A DNA stretch of 64,000 bases from Skermanella pratensis (lineage in GTDB: Bacteria; Pseudomonadota; Alphaproteobacteria; Azospirillales; Azospirillaceae), in contig NZ_CP030265.1 of the NCBI RefSeq assembly GCF_008843145.1, forward strand, positions 897,001-961,000, given 5' to 3'. The notes beneath the pieces are model-generated. The model ran no database searches and had not been told where the DNA came from. It was given only the letters and a program-made list of their open reading frames with translations. Position 1 is the first letter of the stretch, and each line of letters starts with the position of its first letter. The translations under genes were made by a program, and so were the position numbers. This document shows, piece after piece, positions 9,151-17,338 of this stretch.

Positions 9151-10047
9151 ATGTCCATGCTTCCCTTCGATGACCGCGAGGGCCAGATCTGGTTCGATGG
9201 CGAACTGATCCCGTGGCGCGACGCCAAGGTCCATGTTCTGACCCACGGCCTGCACTATGCAAGCTGTGTATTCGAAGGTGAGCGGGTTTACAACGGTTCC
9301 GTCTTCAAGCTGACGGAACATTCCGAGCGGCTTGCCAAGTCCGCCGAAGTGCTGGGCTTTTCGCTGCCCTACAGCGTCGGGGAGATCGACGCGGCGACCA
9401 ACCTGGTGGTCAAGGCGCAGGGCTACACCGACGCTTATGTCCGGCCGGTGGCGTGGCGCGGCAGCGAGATGATGGGCGTCTCCGCCCAGCAGAACACCAT
9501 CCATGTGGCGATCGCCTGCTGGGAGTGGCCGAGCTACTTCTCGCCGGAGGCGCGCATGGCCGGCATCAAGCTGCAGACCAGCAAGTGGGCGCGGCCGGCT
9601 CCCAACACGGCGCCGACCAACAGCAAGGCGGCCGGCCTTTACATGATCTGCACCATGAGCAAGCACGCCGCCGAGAACGAGGGTTTCCACGACGCGCTGA
9701 TGCTGGATTACCGCGGGCGCGTGGCCGAGGCGACCGGTGCCAACTTCTTCATGGCGGTGGACGGCAAGCTGCACACCCCCGTGCCCGACTGCTTCCTGGA
9801 CGGCATCACCCGCCGCACCGTGATCGACCTCGCCAAGCGGCGCGGCATCGAGGTGATCGAGCGGGCGATCATGCCGGACGAGCTGAAGACGGCCGACGAG
9901 ATCTTCCTGACCGGCACCGCCGCCGAGGTGACCCCGGTCGGCCAGATCGACGACCTGAAGTTCACGCCCGGCCAGATGTGCCAGACGCTGATGACCGACT
10001 ACGACACCCTCGTGCGCGGCGCCACCGCGGCGGCGGCGGCGGAGTAG
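9151..10047 (+). CDS. ilvE: Branched-chain amino acid aminotransferase
   Basis: A 298-residue class IV PLP aminotransferase that makes the last step to leucine, isoleucine and valine and starts their breakdown. The PLP lysine is K159 in TNSKAAGLY; the substrate-side motif GRVAEATGANFF and the phosphate-binding GITRRTVIDLA and GTAAEVTPVGQID are all present. Length is normal for IlvE (about 300). The ATG at 9151 is directly preceded by an in-frame GTG at 9148, so the start may be one codon earlier. A strong intrinsic terminator follows. Confidence 0.95.
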   Translation: MSMLPFDDREGQIWFDGELIPWRDAKVHVLTHGLHYASCVFEGERVYNGSVFKLTEHSERLAKSAEVLGFSLPYSVGEIDAATNLVVKAQGYTDAYVRPVAWRGSEMMGVSAQQNTIHVAIACWEWPSYFSPEARMAGIKLQTSKWARPAPNTAPTNSKAAGLYMICTMSKHAAENEGFHDALMLDYRGRVAEATGANFFMAVDGKLHTPVPDCFLDGITRRTVIDLAKRRGIEVIERAIMPDELKTADEIFLTGTAAEVTPVGQIDDLKFTPGQMCQTLMTDYDTLVRGATAAAAAE

Positions 10048-10076
10048 CCTGTCCGGTCCGGTCCAGGCGTGTTTCG

Positions 10077-10110
10077 GGGCGGCGGAAGTTTCGGCTTCCG
10101 CCGCCCTTTT
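10077..10110 (+). terminator. Intrinsic terminator after ilvE
   Basis: A perfect 12-base-pair GC-rich stem (10077-10088 with 10095-10106), a six-base loop and a TTTT tract at 10107-10110, 30 bases after the ilvE stop. The rest of the 362-base gap to the next gene (10111-10409) shows no gene and should hold the chemoreceptor promoter. Confidence 0.9.
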
Positions 10111-10409
10111 GCTTGTGCTCCGGCCGCGCTTCCCTTTGAACCGCCCCGGATCGGCCGATGTAGTGCCGCGCATCAATTCTTTCCCCGGGTGTGACGTGTG
10201 CGGGCGAACATTGCGAAAGCGACAGATTGCGAAAATTACGTAGACTTAAAAGTTTTGTCATCCCCTCTGCGACATCTTGTTCAGACATAATCCCGAACTT
10301 CCGACTATTGTAGTGTCGGAGCGGGGCTTCCGGTTCGCGGATCGGACGGCCGATGTCTTCGGATATGCAACCAGTGAAAATCGGCTTCGGTGGTCAAGGA
10401 GGGTTCGTG

Positions 10410-12083
10410 ATGGGAGGGCGTGAGGAGCAGGGCTTGGAGCCGGGCAGGAGCAGGTTCTCGCTCAAGAGCATCAACCAGAAGGTCATCCTGTCGGTCGCGC
10501 TGCTGCTGATCGGCGGGCTGGGCGGGCTCGTCGCCTACCAGAGCTACACGTCGCGAGTCCTGGCACTCAGCACTTTCGACGACAGCAACGCCATCCTCAC
10601 CGCGACTCTGGGCGACAACATGTCCAGCGCGGTGAAATATGCGCGGACCGAGGCGCTCGCCAACTCCTACAAGGAGATCGCGCAGAACACGCGCGCCGGA
10701 CTGGACGGGGTGATGGTCCACGCCGCCGACGGCAAGCTCCTCAACGAGTTCGCGCAGCCCGGCTTCGACAAGACCCTGCTCCAGGCTTTCATCGAGTCCA
10801 ACAAGCTGCCGGCGGACAGCAACATCGTCACGGCTGCGACCGACGACCACACCTACATGATCATCCCCGTGGCGTTCGGAGCCCAGCGCGAGCGGATCGG
10901 CACGCTGGCGGTGGCCTGGAGCCGAGCCGCCGTGATGAAGGCGATCGCCGACGACACCATGGCATCGGCGCTGATCTCCATCGGGATCGTGGCGCTGCTC
11001 GTCACCGCGCTATACCTCCTGCTCCGCCTGGTGGTCATACGCCCGACCGGCGTCATCTCCGAAGCCATGGCGAAGATCACGCGGGGCGACCTGAACTTCG
11101 AACTGGACCTGGTCCGGCGCGGCGACGAGATCGGCACCATGGCGCGTGCGGTCGGCGTCTTCCGCGAGAATGCCATCAAGGTTCTCGACTTCGCCCGCGA
11201 GCAGGACCGCCTGAAGTCGGAAGCCGAGCAGAAGCGGGTCGAGATGGTCGGCAACATGGCCAACGACTTCGACCGCAAGATGGCTTCCGTGCTCGACACG
11301 GTGTCGCGGTCGGCCGACGAGATGGCTTCCTTCGCCCGCGCCATGTCGGAGAAGATGAACGAGGCCGAGCGCGGCACCGCGGAGATCACCCGTGCCACTG
11401 ACAACACCATCTCCAACGTCGGCAACATCGCCGCGGCGACGGAGGAGCTGTCCGCCACCACCAGCGAGATCGCCCAGCGGATCAACGAGAGCGTCGACGT
11501 CGCCCGCAAGACCGCCAGCGCCGCCGACCAGACGAGCCGGACCATCGCCGACCTGGCCGCCCAGGCGCTCAAGATCGGCGACATCGTTCAACTCATCAAC
11601 GACATCGCGGGCAAGACGAACCTGCTGGCGCTGAACGCCACGATCGAGGCGGCGCGCGCTGGCGAAGCCGGCCGGGGTTTCGCCGTCGTCGCGTCGGAGG
11701 TCAAGGCCCTGGCCAGCCAGACCGCCCAGGCGACCGACGAGATCACCCACCAGATCATGGGGGTCCAGCAGGTCACCAACCGCGCGGTGGAGGAGATCCG
11801 CACGATCTCGGCCGTCGCCGACGGCGCGCGGGAGATCGCCTCCGGGATCGCCGCCGCCGTGGAGGAGCAGAACATTACCACCCAGGACATCTCGCAGGCG
11901 GCCGCCCACGCCGCCAACGGCACGCAGGCGGTCGCCAGCAACATCAACGTGGTGACTCTGGGGGTGGTCGACGCCAGCCAGACGACCCGCCAGCTGCTGG
12001 AGGCCAGCCAGGAGGTGACGAAGCAATTCGATTACCTGCGGGCCCAGGTCAAGCAGTTCCTCAACGACATGCGGGCAGCTTAA
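10410..12083 (+). CDS. Methyl-accepting chemotaxis protein
   Basis: A 557-residue receptor: transmembrane helix at about 25-45, periplasmic region of about 140 residues, second helix near 195-215 ([19 protein letters not shown]), HAMP ([22 protein letters not shown]), and a signalling domain with the hairpin tip [44 protein letters not shown]. Start choice: the ATG at 10410 has an excellent Shine-Dalgarno AAGGAGGG at 10396-10403, while the in-frame ATG at 10353 has none. The ligand is unknown and there is no CheW-binding pentapeptide tail. Confidence 0.93.
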   Translation: MGGREEQGLEPGRSRFSLKSINQKVILSVALLLIGGLGGLVAYQSYTSRVLALSTFDDSNAILTATLGDNMSSAVKYARTEALANSYKEIAQNTRAGLDGVMVHAADGKLLNEFAQPGFDKTLLQAFIESNKLPADSNIVTAATDDHTYMIIPVAFGAQRERIGTLAVAWSRAAVMKAIADDTMASALISIGIVALLVTALYLLLRLVVIRPTGVISEAMAKITRGDLNFELDLVRRGDEIGTMARAVGVFRENAIKVLDFAREQDRLKSEAEQKRVEMVGNMANDFDRKMASVLDTVSRSADEMASFARAMSEKMNEAERGTAEITRATDNTISNVGNIAAATEELSATTSEIAQRINESVDVARKTASAADQTSRTIADLAAQALKIGDIVQLINDIAGKTNLLALNATIEAARAGEAGRGFAVVASEVKALASQTAQATDEITHQIMGVQQVTNRAVEEIRTISAVADGAREIASGIAAAVEEQNITTQDISQAAAHAANGTQAVASNINVVTLGVVDASQTTRQLLEASQEVTKQFDYLRAQVKQFLNDMRAA

Positions 12084-12096
12084 GCCGGCACCCGCC

Positions 12097-13028
12097 TCAT
12101 CCGACGACGCGGTGCAGGGCGCTGGACAGGGATTGCTTGATCACCCGCTGCGCCCGGTTGGACCAGCGCTGCTCATAGGCCCGCTGGCGCTCCAGCCGGG
12201 CGGTCGGCTTGTCGACGTTCCAGGGATAGTCGACGGGCACCACCGGCTCGGCCTTTTGCACCGCGAACAGGAGCGAATAGACCTTCCGCGGCTGGCTGGA
12301 CCGGTTCGGCCCGGCATAGTGCAGCGTGCGGCTGTGGTGGATCGAAACCGACCCTTGCGCAGCGGGACGGTGATGGCCTTGTCCAGATCGACGCCAACCG
12401 CCTCCAGTCCCTCGATCCGCTTGTCGTCCCGGTAGTTCCGGTGCGTCAGCATCGGCCCCTTGTGGCTCTCCGGAACGAAGGTCAGGCAGCCGTTCTCCTC
12501 GTCCACGTCCTGCAGGGGCAGCCAGATCGTGATGTTCTCCACATGGCTGCCGGCCCGGTGGAACGCCTGGTCCTGGTGCCAGGGGGTGGCTGATTCAGGG
12601 TGCGGCGGCTTGCTGATGGCGTGGTCGAACGAGAACCGCGCGTCCGCACCGAGCAGCGTCCTGGCTACCGCCTCGGCATTGGCCCAGAAAACCGTGCGCA
12701 GCAGTTCCGGCGCGTATTTGGCGGGATGGAGAAGCTGCGGCAGCTTGAACTCGTCGCCCCGGTCCAGCCCGGCGATGTCGTAGAAGTCGCCTTCCTTCCA
12801 GCCGGCGCGGGTCCGGAACAGCCTCTGGAACGAGCGGTCGATCTCGTCGACCTGGGCGATGTCGACGAAGTTGGGGATCGTCAGGTGCCCCTCCTTCCAG
12901 AACGTGTCGATCTGATGCTTGCTGAGCGCCACCCGCGGCTGGCGCTTGACCAGGTTCCAGCGCATGTCGAACGGCAGCGTCTTATCGAGAACCACGTCGA
13001 GAACGGTCAATTCAGTCTCCGAGGGCAA
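12097..13028 (-). CDS. Phytanoyl-CoA dioxygenase (PhyH) family protein (one-base frameshift)
   Basis: An Fe(II)/2-oxoglutarate oxygenase of about 310 residues when repaired. The HxD iron motif is seen in TPWHQDQAFHRAG. The distal histidine and 2-oxoglutarate arginine (HYAGPNRSSQPRKVYS) lie in the other frame, after the break near 12352-12354, where one extra C on the + strand restores a continuous protein ending in HRVVG at 12097. The frame opens at a TTG (13028) with no nearby ATG, so the start is uncertain. The substrate is unknown. It is convergent with the chemoreceptor gene. Confidence 0.8.
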
Positions 13029-13124
13029 TTAGTCGAATTTGTATTTGTCGGGGCAGTTTTTCATGGGCGGGTAAGGGAAATCACTTCGAAAGCCGTACTA
13101 ATCCGTGGGCGCGACGGAACACCT

Positions 13125-13164
13125 CGCCCGGTTCCCGATCGCGTCGCGATGTGGGAACCGGGCG
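13125..13164. repeat. Long hairpin in the fadL-phyH gap
   Basis: A perfect 12-base-pair outer stem (13125-13136 with 13153-13164) encloses a second small palindrome (ATCGCG T CGCGAT). There is no T tract. It lies in a 504-base gap without genes (13029-13532) and is either a transcript end or an extragenic repeat. Confidence 0.7.
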
Positions 13165-13293
13165 CGCCCGGAAGCTGAGGAAATCGAATCGAAAGAACCC
13201 CGATCTCCCTCGAGCGGTGGCCCCGAAGGATATTCTTCGAAAGCCGGGCCATGGCCGGGCTGAACCGGGGGCGTCTTATGTTAGCGCCCGAGT

Positions 13294-13330
13294 CCCTGAT
13301 CCTCTCCACAAGTGCGGGCGAGGATCAGGG
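13294..13330. repeat. REP-like inverted repeat
   Basis: Perfect 11-base arms (13294-13304 and 13320-13330, CCCTGATCCTC...GAGGATCAGGG) followed by GTGAGG. This resembles the extragenic palindromes common in high-GC proteobacteria. It lies between the fadL stop and the phyH start; nothing coding is visible around it. Confidence 0.6.
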
Positions 13331-13532
13331 TGAGGCGGCTCGAAGGTCAAGACGCCGCCCTGGTGGCCGAAGCCCCGGAAGAAGCCTCGGCGGAAACAGT
13401 GACCCCGCGCCGGTACCCAGGCCCGTTCCCGCGCCGCCGAGCGGCCCTTGCGTCGCCACGACCGGAGCGGCGACCCGGGTCCTGCCGGGCACGGGGACCG
13501 ACCCGCCGCCCAGACCGGCCCGCCGCCGCGCC

Positions 13533-14843
13533 TCAGAACTTGTAGCGCAGCGACGCGGCGATGATGTCGACGCTGCCCTCGCTCACGGCGCGCGTGTTGG
13601 TGGACAGGGCGGCGACGGCGCCGGGCTGCGTGGTGTTGATGTCGGCATCGTCGATGATGATGTGGGTATAGGCCACGTCCACGACGAAGCTCTCCGACAG
13701 GGTATAGGAGGCGCCGGCGCTCAGCCAGTACCGGTCGGCGTCCGGCGTGCGGGTCGAGCGGAAATTGTCGACGGTCGGCGTCTCGTCGTATTGGAAGCCG
13801 CCGCGCACCGTCCAGGTATCGTTGATCTCGTACTGCGCGCCGACCGCCAGCGAGAAGGTATCCTCGTAGTTCTGGCCGACGACCTGGTCGGGCAGCCCCG
13901 GCCGCTGGACCCGGATCTCCTCGAAGTTGCTCCAGCCGTACCAATTGTACTCCGCCATCAGGGTCAGCTTCGGGGTCAGCTCGTGGGCGACGCCGACCGC
14001 GATGATGTCGGGCAGGTTGAGGTCCGCGGTGCCGGGCGAGGTGTTGAACGTGGTACCGGCACGGCTCAACTGGACGTCGCCGTCAAGCGTATGCTCCACC
14101 TTGGACCGGTAGTGAATGCCGATCCGCGTCGTCGGGATCGGCTCGAACAGCACGCCCACATTGTAGCCGAACGTCCAGTCGTCGCCCTCCACCTTGGAGA
14201 TGATGTCGGGCCCGGTTCCGGTGAACACCGCGTTGGTCAGCTTGGCGTCGGCATACTGGATGTCGATGCCGCCGCCGATCGAGATCCAGTCGTTGACCCG
14301 GTAGGCGACGCTCGGCGCAATGTTGAGGGTCAGCAGGTCGGTCTCGATCGAGTCGTACCGTCCGAACCAGTTCGGGTCGTACTTGTTGGCGAGGCCGAAC
14401 GGGGCGGAGATGCCCAGTCCCACCCACAGATCCCGGTCCATCAGCGGATAGGCGAAATAGGCGTTCGGAACCGGCGTCGGGTCGTAGGGATTGCCGCCGT
14501 CGTTGCCGCCGGTCGGGCTGGTCAGCGCGCCGGCCGGCGTCTGGATCGTCGTGGTCGATCCGCGGTTCTCCAGATCGGCGCGCGGGATCAGCAGATGGAC
14601 GCCTGCGGTGGCTTCGGGGCCTTCCAGCCGGGTCATGCCGGCGGGATTGAAGAAGATGGTGCTGGCGTCCTCGCTGATCGCGGACTCGCCGGCGAAAGCG
14701 CGACCCAGCCCGGTGACGCTCTGCTCCTTGATGTAGAAGCCGGCGGCCTGGACGGCCTGGGTGCCGGCGAGCAGGGCGATCGCCGAGGTGGCGGCCAGGG
14801 CGGCAGCCGTCGCGCGTCCCGGGAAGCGCTTGGTGGGGGTCAT
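13533..14843 (-). CDS. fadL: FadL/OmpP1/TodX family outer-membrane transporter
   Basis: A 436-residue outer-membrane beta-barrel for long-chain fatty acids or other hydrophobic compounds. It has a signal peptide (about 1-33, cut after VQAA), the plug/hatch signature GFYIKEQSVTGLGRAFAGES and ASTIFFNPAGMT, a Gly/Asn-rich extracellular loop, and a barrel ending in aromatic F (LRYKF), as needed for BAM insertion. Length matches the family. An ACGT-type palindrome 80 bases upstream may be its operator. The symbol reflects family only; paralogues transport aromatics. Confidence 0.9.
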   Translation of the reverse strand: MTPTKRFPGRATAAALAATSAIALLAGTQAVQAAGFYIKEQSVTGLGRAFAGESAISEDASTIFFNPAGMTRLEGPEATAGVHLLIPRADLENRGSTTTIQTPAGALTSPTGGNDGGNPYDPTPVPNAYFAYPLMDRDLWVGLGISAPFGLANKYDPNWFGRYDSIETDLLTLNIAPSVAYRVNDWISIGGGIDIQYADAKLTNAVFTGTGPDIISKVEGDDWTFGYNVGVLFEPIPTTRIGIHYRSKVEHTLDGDVQLSRAGTTFNTSPGTADLNLPDIIAVGVAHELTPKLTLMAEYNWYGWSNFEEIRVQRPGLPDQVVGQNYEDTFSLAVGAQYEINDTWTVRGGFQYDETPTVDNFRSTRTPDADRYWLSAGASYTLSESFVVDVAYTHIIIDDADINTTQPGAVAALSTNTRAVSEGSVDIIAASLRYKF

Positions 14844-14922
14844 TGGGTTGTCTCTCCCTACTGATTCTTTTTCCGCGGATTATTGTTCAGTGCCACGGAT
14901 GCAGGAGAAACGGGTACTAGCA

Positions 14923-14940
14923 GTTTACGTAAACGTCAAG
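14923..14940. promoter_or_regulatory. ACGT-type palindromic operator candidate upstream of fadL
   Basis: GTTTACGTAAACGTCAAG contains a perfect 12-base palindrome GTTTACGTAAAC (14923-14934) that runs into ACGTCAA. Read on the fadL strand it is TTGACGTTTACGTAAAC. A related three-core palindrome occurs at 45539-45558. The form resembles operators reported for LiuR-type MerR regulators of fatty-acid and branched-chain amino-acid use; the regulator is inferred. Confidence 0.55.
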
Positions 14941-14952
14941 CGTCCCGTGGGG

Positions 14953-14991
14953 AGAAAAAGACGAAGCGCCCGCAGGTGTGGCGCTTCGTCT
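14953..14991 (-). terminator. Intrinsic terminator after the CBS-domain gene
   Basis: A perfect 12-base-pair stem (14959-14970 with 14980-14991) with a nine-base loop, followed on the - strand directly by TTTTT (AAAAA on + at 14955-14959). It lies 25 bases after the CBS gene's stop. Confidence 0.88.
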
Positions 14992-15016
14992 ACACAGGCG
15001 TATCCGCGAGTGCGGA

Positions 15017-15451
15017 TCAACCCTGTCCGGTCACGTAGCCGCGCAGGGTTTCCACCTCGAGCTCTGTCTCGTCCAGACGCTGCTTGACCACGTCGCCGAT
15101 GCTGATCATGCCCAGCAGTTTCCCGCCGTCGACCACCGGAAGGTGGCGGAACCGGCGCTTCGTCATGATGGTCATGATCTCGGCGATGGTATCGGAGGGG
15201 GAGCACTGCTGTACGTCGCGGGTCATCACCTCTTCGACCCGCCGGTTCAGCGCGTCGCTGCCGAATCGGGTCAGGGAGCGGATGATGTCGCGTTCGGAGA
15301 TGATGCCGCGGATGCCTTCGTTGCCGTCCAGCACCAGAACGGCGCCGATCCGGTTCTCGGTCAGCAGGTTCGCGGCCTCCCCGATGGTTCGCTCGGGCGC
15401 GACGGAAACGACGTTGGAGCCCTTGCGCTTGATGACGGCTGCGACATGCAT
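15017..15451 (-). CDS. CBS-pair domain protein
   Basis: A 144-residue protein made only of two tandem CBS motifs (about residues 8-62 and 73-130; GAVLVLDGNEGIRGIISERDIIRSL and HLPVVDGGKLLGMISIGDVVKQRL). Such stand-alone Bateman modules bind adenine nucleotides and sense energy state. The start at 15451 has a strong Shine-Dalgarno (AAGGAGGAG). It has its own terminator and no operon partner. Confidence 0.9.
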   Translation of the reverse strand: MHVAAVIKRKGSNVVSVAPERTIGEAANLLTENRIGAVLVLDGNEGIRGIISERDIIRSLTRFGSDALNRRVEEVMTRDVQQCSPSDTIAEIMTIMTKRRFRHLPVVDGGKLLGMISIGDVVKQRLDETELEVETLRGYVTGQG

Positions 15452-15601
15452 GGGACCTGCTCCTCCTTGTCAGGGCGGCCCGTGCGGAAGATGCAGCCGG
15501 ACCGCCATCGTTGGTCTTGTCGGTGGACAGGCCATGATACGTCCATTCCAGGGTCGTCGTGCAAGCCGGAGTTGTCGCTGCTCTCTTTATTGTGCGAGCT
15601 C

Positions 15602-16096
15602 CTACCGTCCGGCTTGAGCCGACTGCCCGGAAACCTGGGTCAGGCAATTCTCGATGATGGTCTGGCACTGGGCGAGCTGGCTGCCCCCGATACCCTCCGG
15701 GCCGCCATAGACGATCCGCTCGACCACGCCTTCGCGGAGCGTGAAAGTCGCCTGGCAGCTGAAGTTCCGGAAATCGTAGGTCGGCGCGAAGGAGCCGTAA
15801 TGGGGAAAGCCGTAACCATAGCCATGATACGGGAAGCGGCTGAAGCCCATCAGCGGCGTGTAGCTCTGGTAGACCACCGTCCGGTTGCTGGTGTAGGTAA
15901 AATATTCCAGGTTGTCGATCGCGGCCGTCCGTTCCGGGACGCCGGCGCAGGACAGCAGCGTCTCCTTCGGCATGCCGACGAAGGCCGTCTGCGCGAACAG
16001 CGCTTCATCGGCGCGCGGGTTGGCGCAGGACGCCAGCGCCGCGGCGCAGAGGCCCAGCAGGGCGGAACGCAGGGGGAATGCCGCAAGGGAGATCAT
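15602..16096 (-). CDS. Putative lipoprotein, small SmpA/BamE-like fold
   Basis: A 164-residue exported protein. The signal peptide ends in a lipobox (LASC, Cys at about 24). The following segment TAFVGMPKETLLSCAGVPERTAAIDNLEYFTYTS resembles the short alpha-beta repeat of SmpA/BamE-like outer-membrane lipoproteins. A Tyr/Gly/Phe-rich loop (FPYHGYGYGFPHYGSF) is unusual. It starts 15 bases after the D-amino-acid oxidoreductase gene and may be co-transcribed. Function unknown. Confidence 0.75.
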   Translation of the reverse strand: MISLAAFPLRSALLGLCAAALASCANPRADEALFAQTAFVGMPKETLLSCAGVPERTAAIDNLEYFTYTSNRTVVYQSYTPLMGFSRFPYHGYGYGFPHYGSFAPTYDFRNFSCQATFTLREGVVERIVYGGPEGIGGSQLAQCQTIIENCLTQVSGQSAQAGR

Positions 16097-16111
16097 CGTT
16101 CGCTTCCTCGT

Positions 16112-17254
16112 TCAGGGCGCCCGCAACCGCTCCGGCGCCAGATCCACGGCCTTCACGCCGAGAGCGGCCAGATCCTCCGGCACCCTGCCGTCGGCCAGCA
16201 GCCCGGCGGCGGTCCGCGCCATGCCCGGCGCGGTCTGGATGCCGTAGCCGCCCTGGCCGGCCAGCCAAAAGAATCCTTCCGCCTCCGGGTCGGGTCCCAC
16301 CACCGGGCTCTTGTCCGGGGCGAAGGTCCGAAGTCCGGCCCAGCGGTGGCTGATCCGCCGGACCTTGAAGAGGCACGCCCGCTCGATCCGGTCAACCGTC
16401 AGGGCGATGTCGAGTTCCTCCGGCTGGACGTCGCAAGGCTCGACCGGCGTCTCGTCGGCCGGCGAGCCCAGGAGCCGGCCGCCCTCCGGCTTGAAATAGA
16501 ACGTTTCGTCCACGTCGCACACCATCGGCCAGAGGGGCAAGGCGGCCTCGTCCGGGACCGGCGTGGGATCGAAGGTGATCGCGGTCCTGCGCTTCGGGAC
16601 CAGGCCGATCGGCGCCAGCCCGGCCAGGACGGCCACGGCATCGGCCCAGGCCCCGGCGGCGTTCACGACCCAGGGGGCATCGTGGACGCCGGCGCGGGTC
16701 TCCGCCCGCCAGGTCCCGCCTCGGCGGGTCAGCGCCAGCAGTTCCGCGTCGGTGACGATCTCGCCGCCTCGGGCGCGCAGCCCGCGCAGATAGCCCTGGT
16801 GGATCGCGGCGACGTCCATGTCCATGGCGTCCGGCTCCCACACCGCGCCCGCCGCATAGTCCGGCCGCAGCATCGGGGCCAGCGCCAGGGTGGCGTCGCG
16901 GTCCAGCAGGCCGACGGAAGGCGTCAGCACGCTGCCGGAATGGAACGCGCGGTCCAGGCTGTCCGTCTGGTCCTCTCGCCCGACCAGCACCACGCCGCGC
17001 GGGGTCAGCACCGGATGTTCGGCGAAGCCGGAGGTCACGACGGCATCGTAGAAGGGGCGGCTGCCGACGGTCAGCGCCCGGATCACCGCGTTGCCGTAGG
17101 TCTCGGTATAGAGGGCGGCGGAGCGGCCGGTCGAGTGATAGCCCGGCTGTGCCTCGCGCTCCAGCAGCACGACCCGGCCGCGGGATGAGAGCTCATACGC
17201 CGCGGAGGCTCCGGCAATGCCGGCGCCGATGATCAGGAAGTCGCAGGAAGTCAT
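16112..17254 (-). CDS. FAD-dependent D-amino-acid dehydrogenase, DauA-like
   Basis: A 380-residue DAO-superfamily flavoprotein. The Rossmann FAD motif IIGAGIAGASAAYEL (7-21), HSTGRSAALYTETYG (the covering-loop motif typical of D-arginine dehydrogenase DauA) and the C-terminal GQGGYGIQTAPGMART are all present. It most likely oxidises D-amino acids such as D-arginine to imino acids; the substrate is inferred. A lipoprotein gene follows 15 bases downstream. Confidence 0.85.
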   Translation of the reverse strand: MTSCDFLIIGAGIAGASAAYELSSRGRVVLLEREAQPGYHSTGRSAALYTETYGNAVIRALTVGSRPFYDAVVTSGFAEHPVLTPRGVVLVGREDQTDSLDRAFHSGSVLTPSVGLLDRDATLALAPMLRPDYAAGAVWEPDAMDMDVAAIHQGYLRGLRARGGEIVTDAELLALTRRGGTWRAETRAGVHDAPWVVNAAGAWADAVAVLAGLAPIGLVPKRRTAITFDPTPVPDEAALPLWPMVCDVDETFYFKPEGGRLLGSPADETPVEPCDVQPEELDIALTVDRIERACLFKVRRISHRWAGLRTFAPDKSPVVGPDPEAEGFFWLAGQGGYGIQTAPGMARTAAGLLADGRVPEDLAALGVKAVDLAPERLRAP

Positions 17255-17338
17255 GATCCGCCATCAGTGTTCAGGGCTTCCCCGTAATCTACGCCCCGGA
17301 GAAGGCTTCGTCACATCCCACTGAGAGGGATGGCGGGA

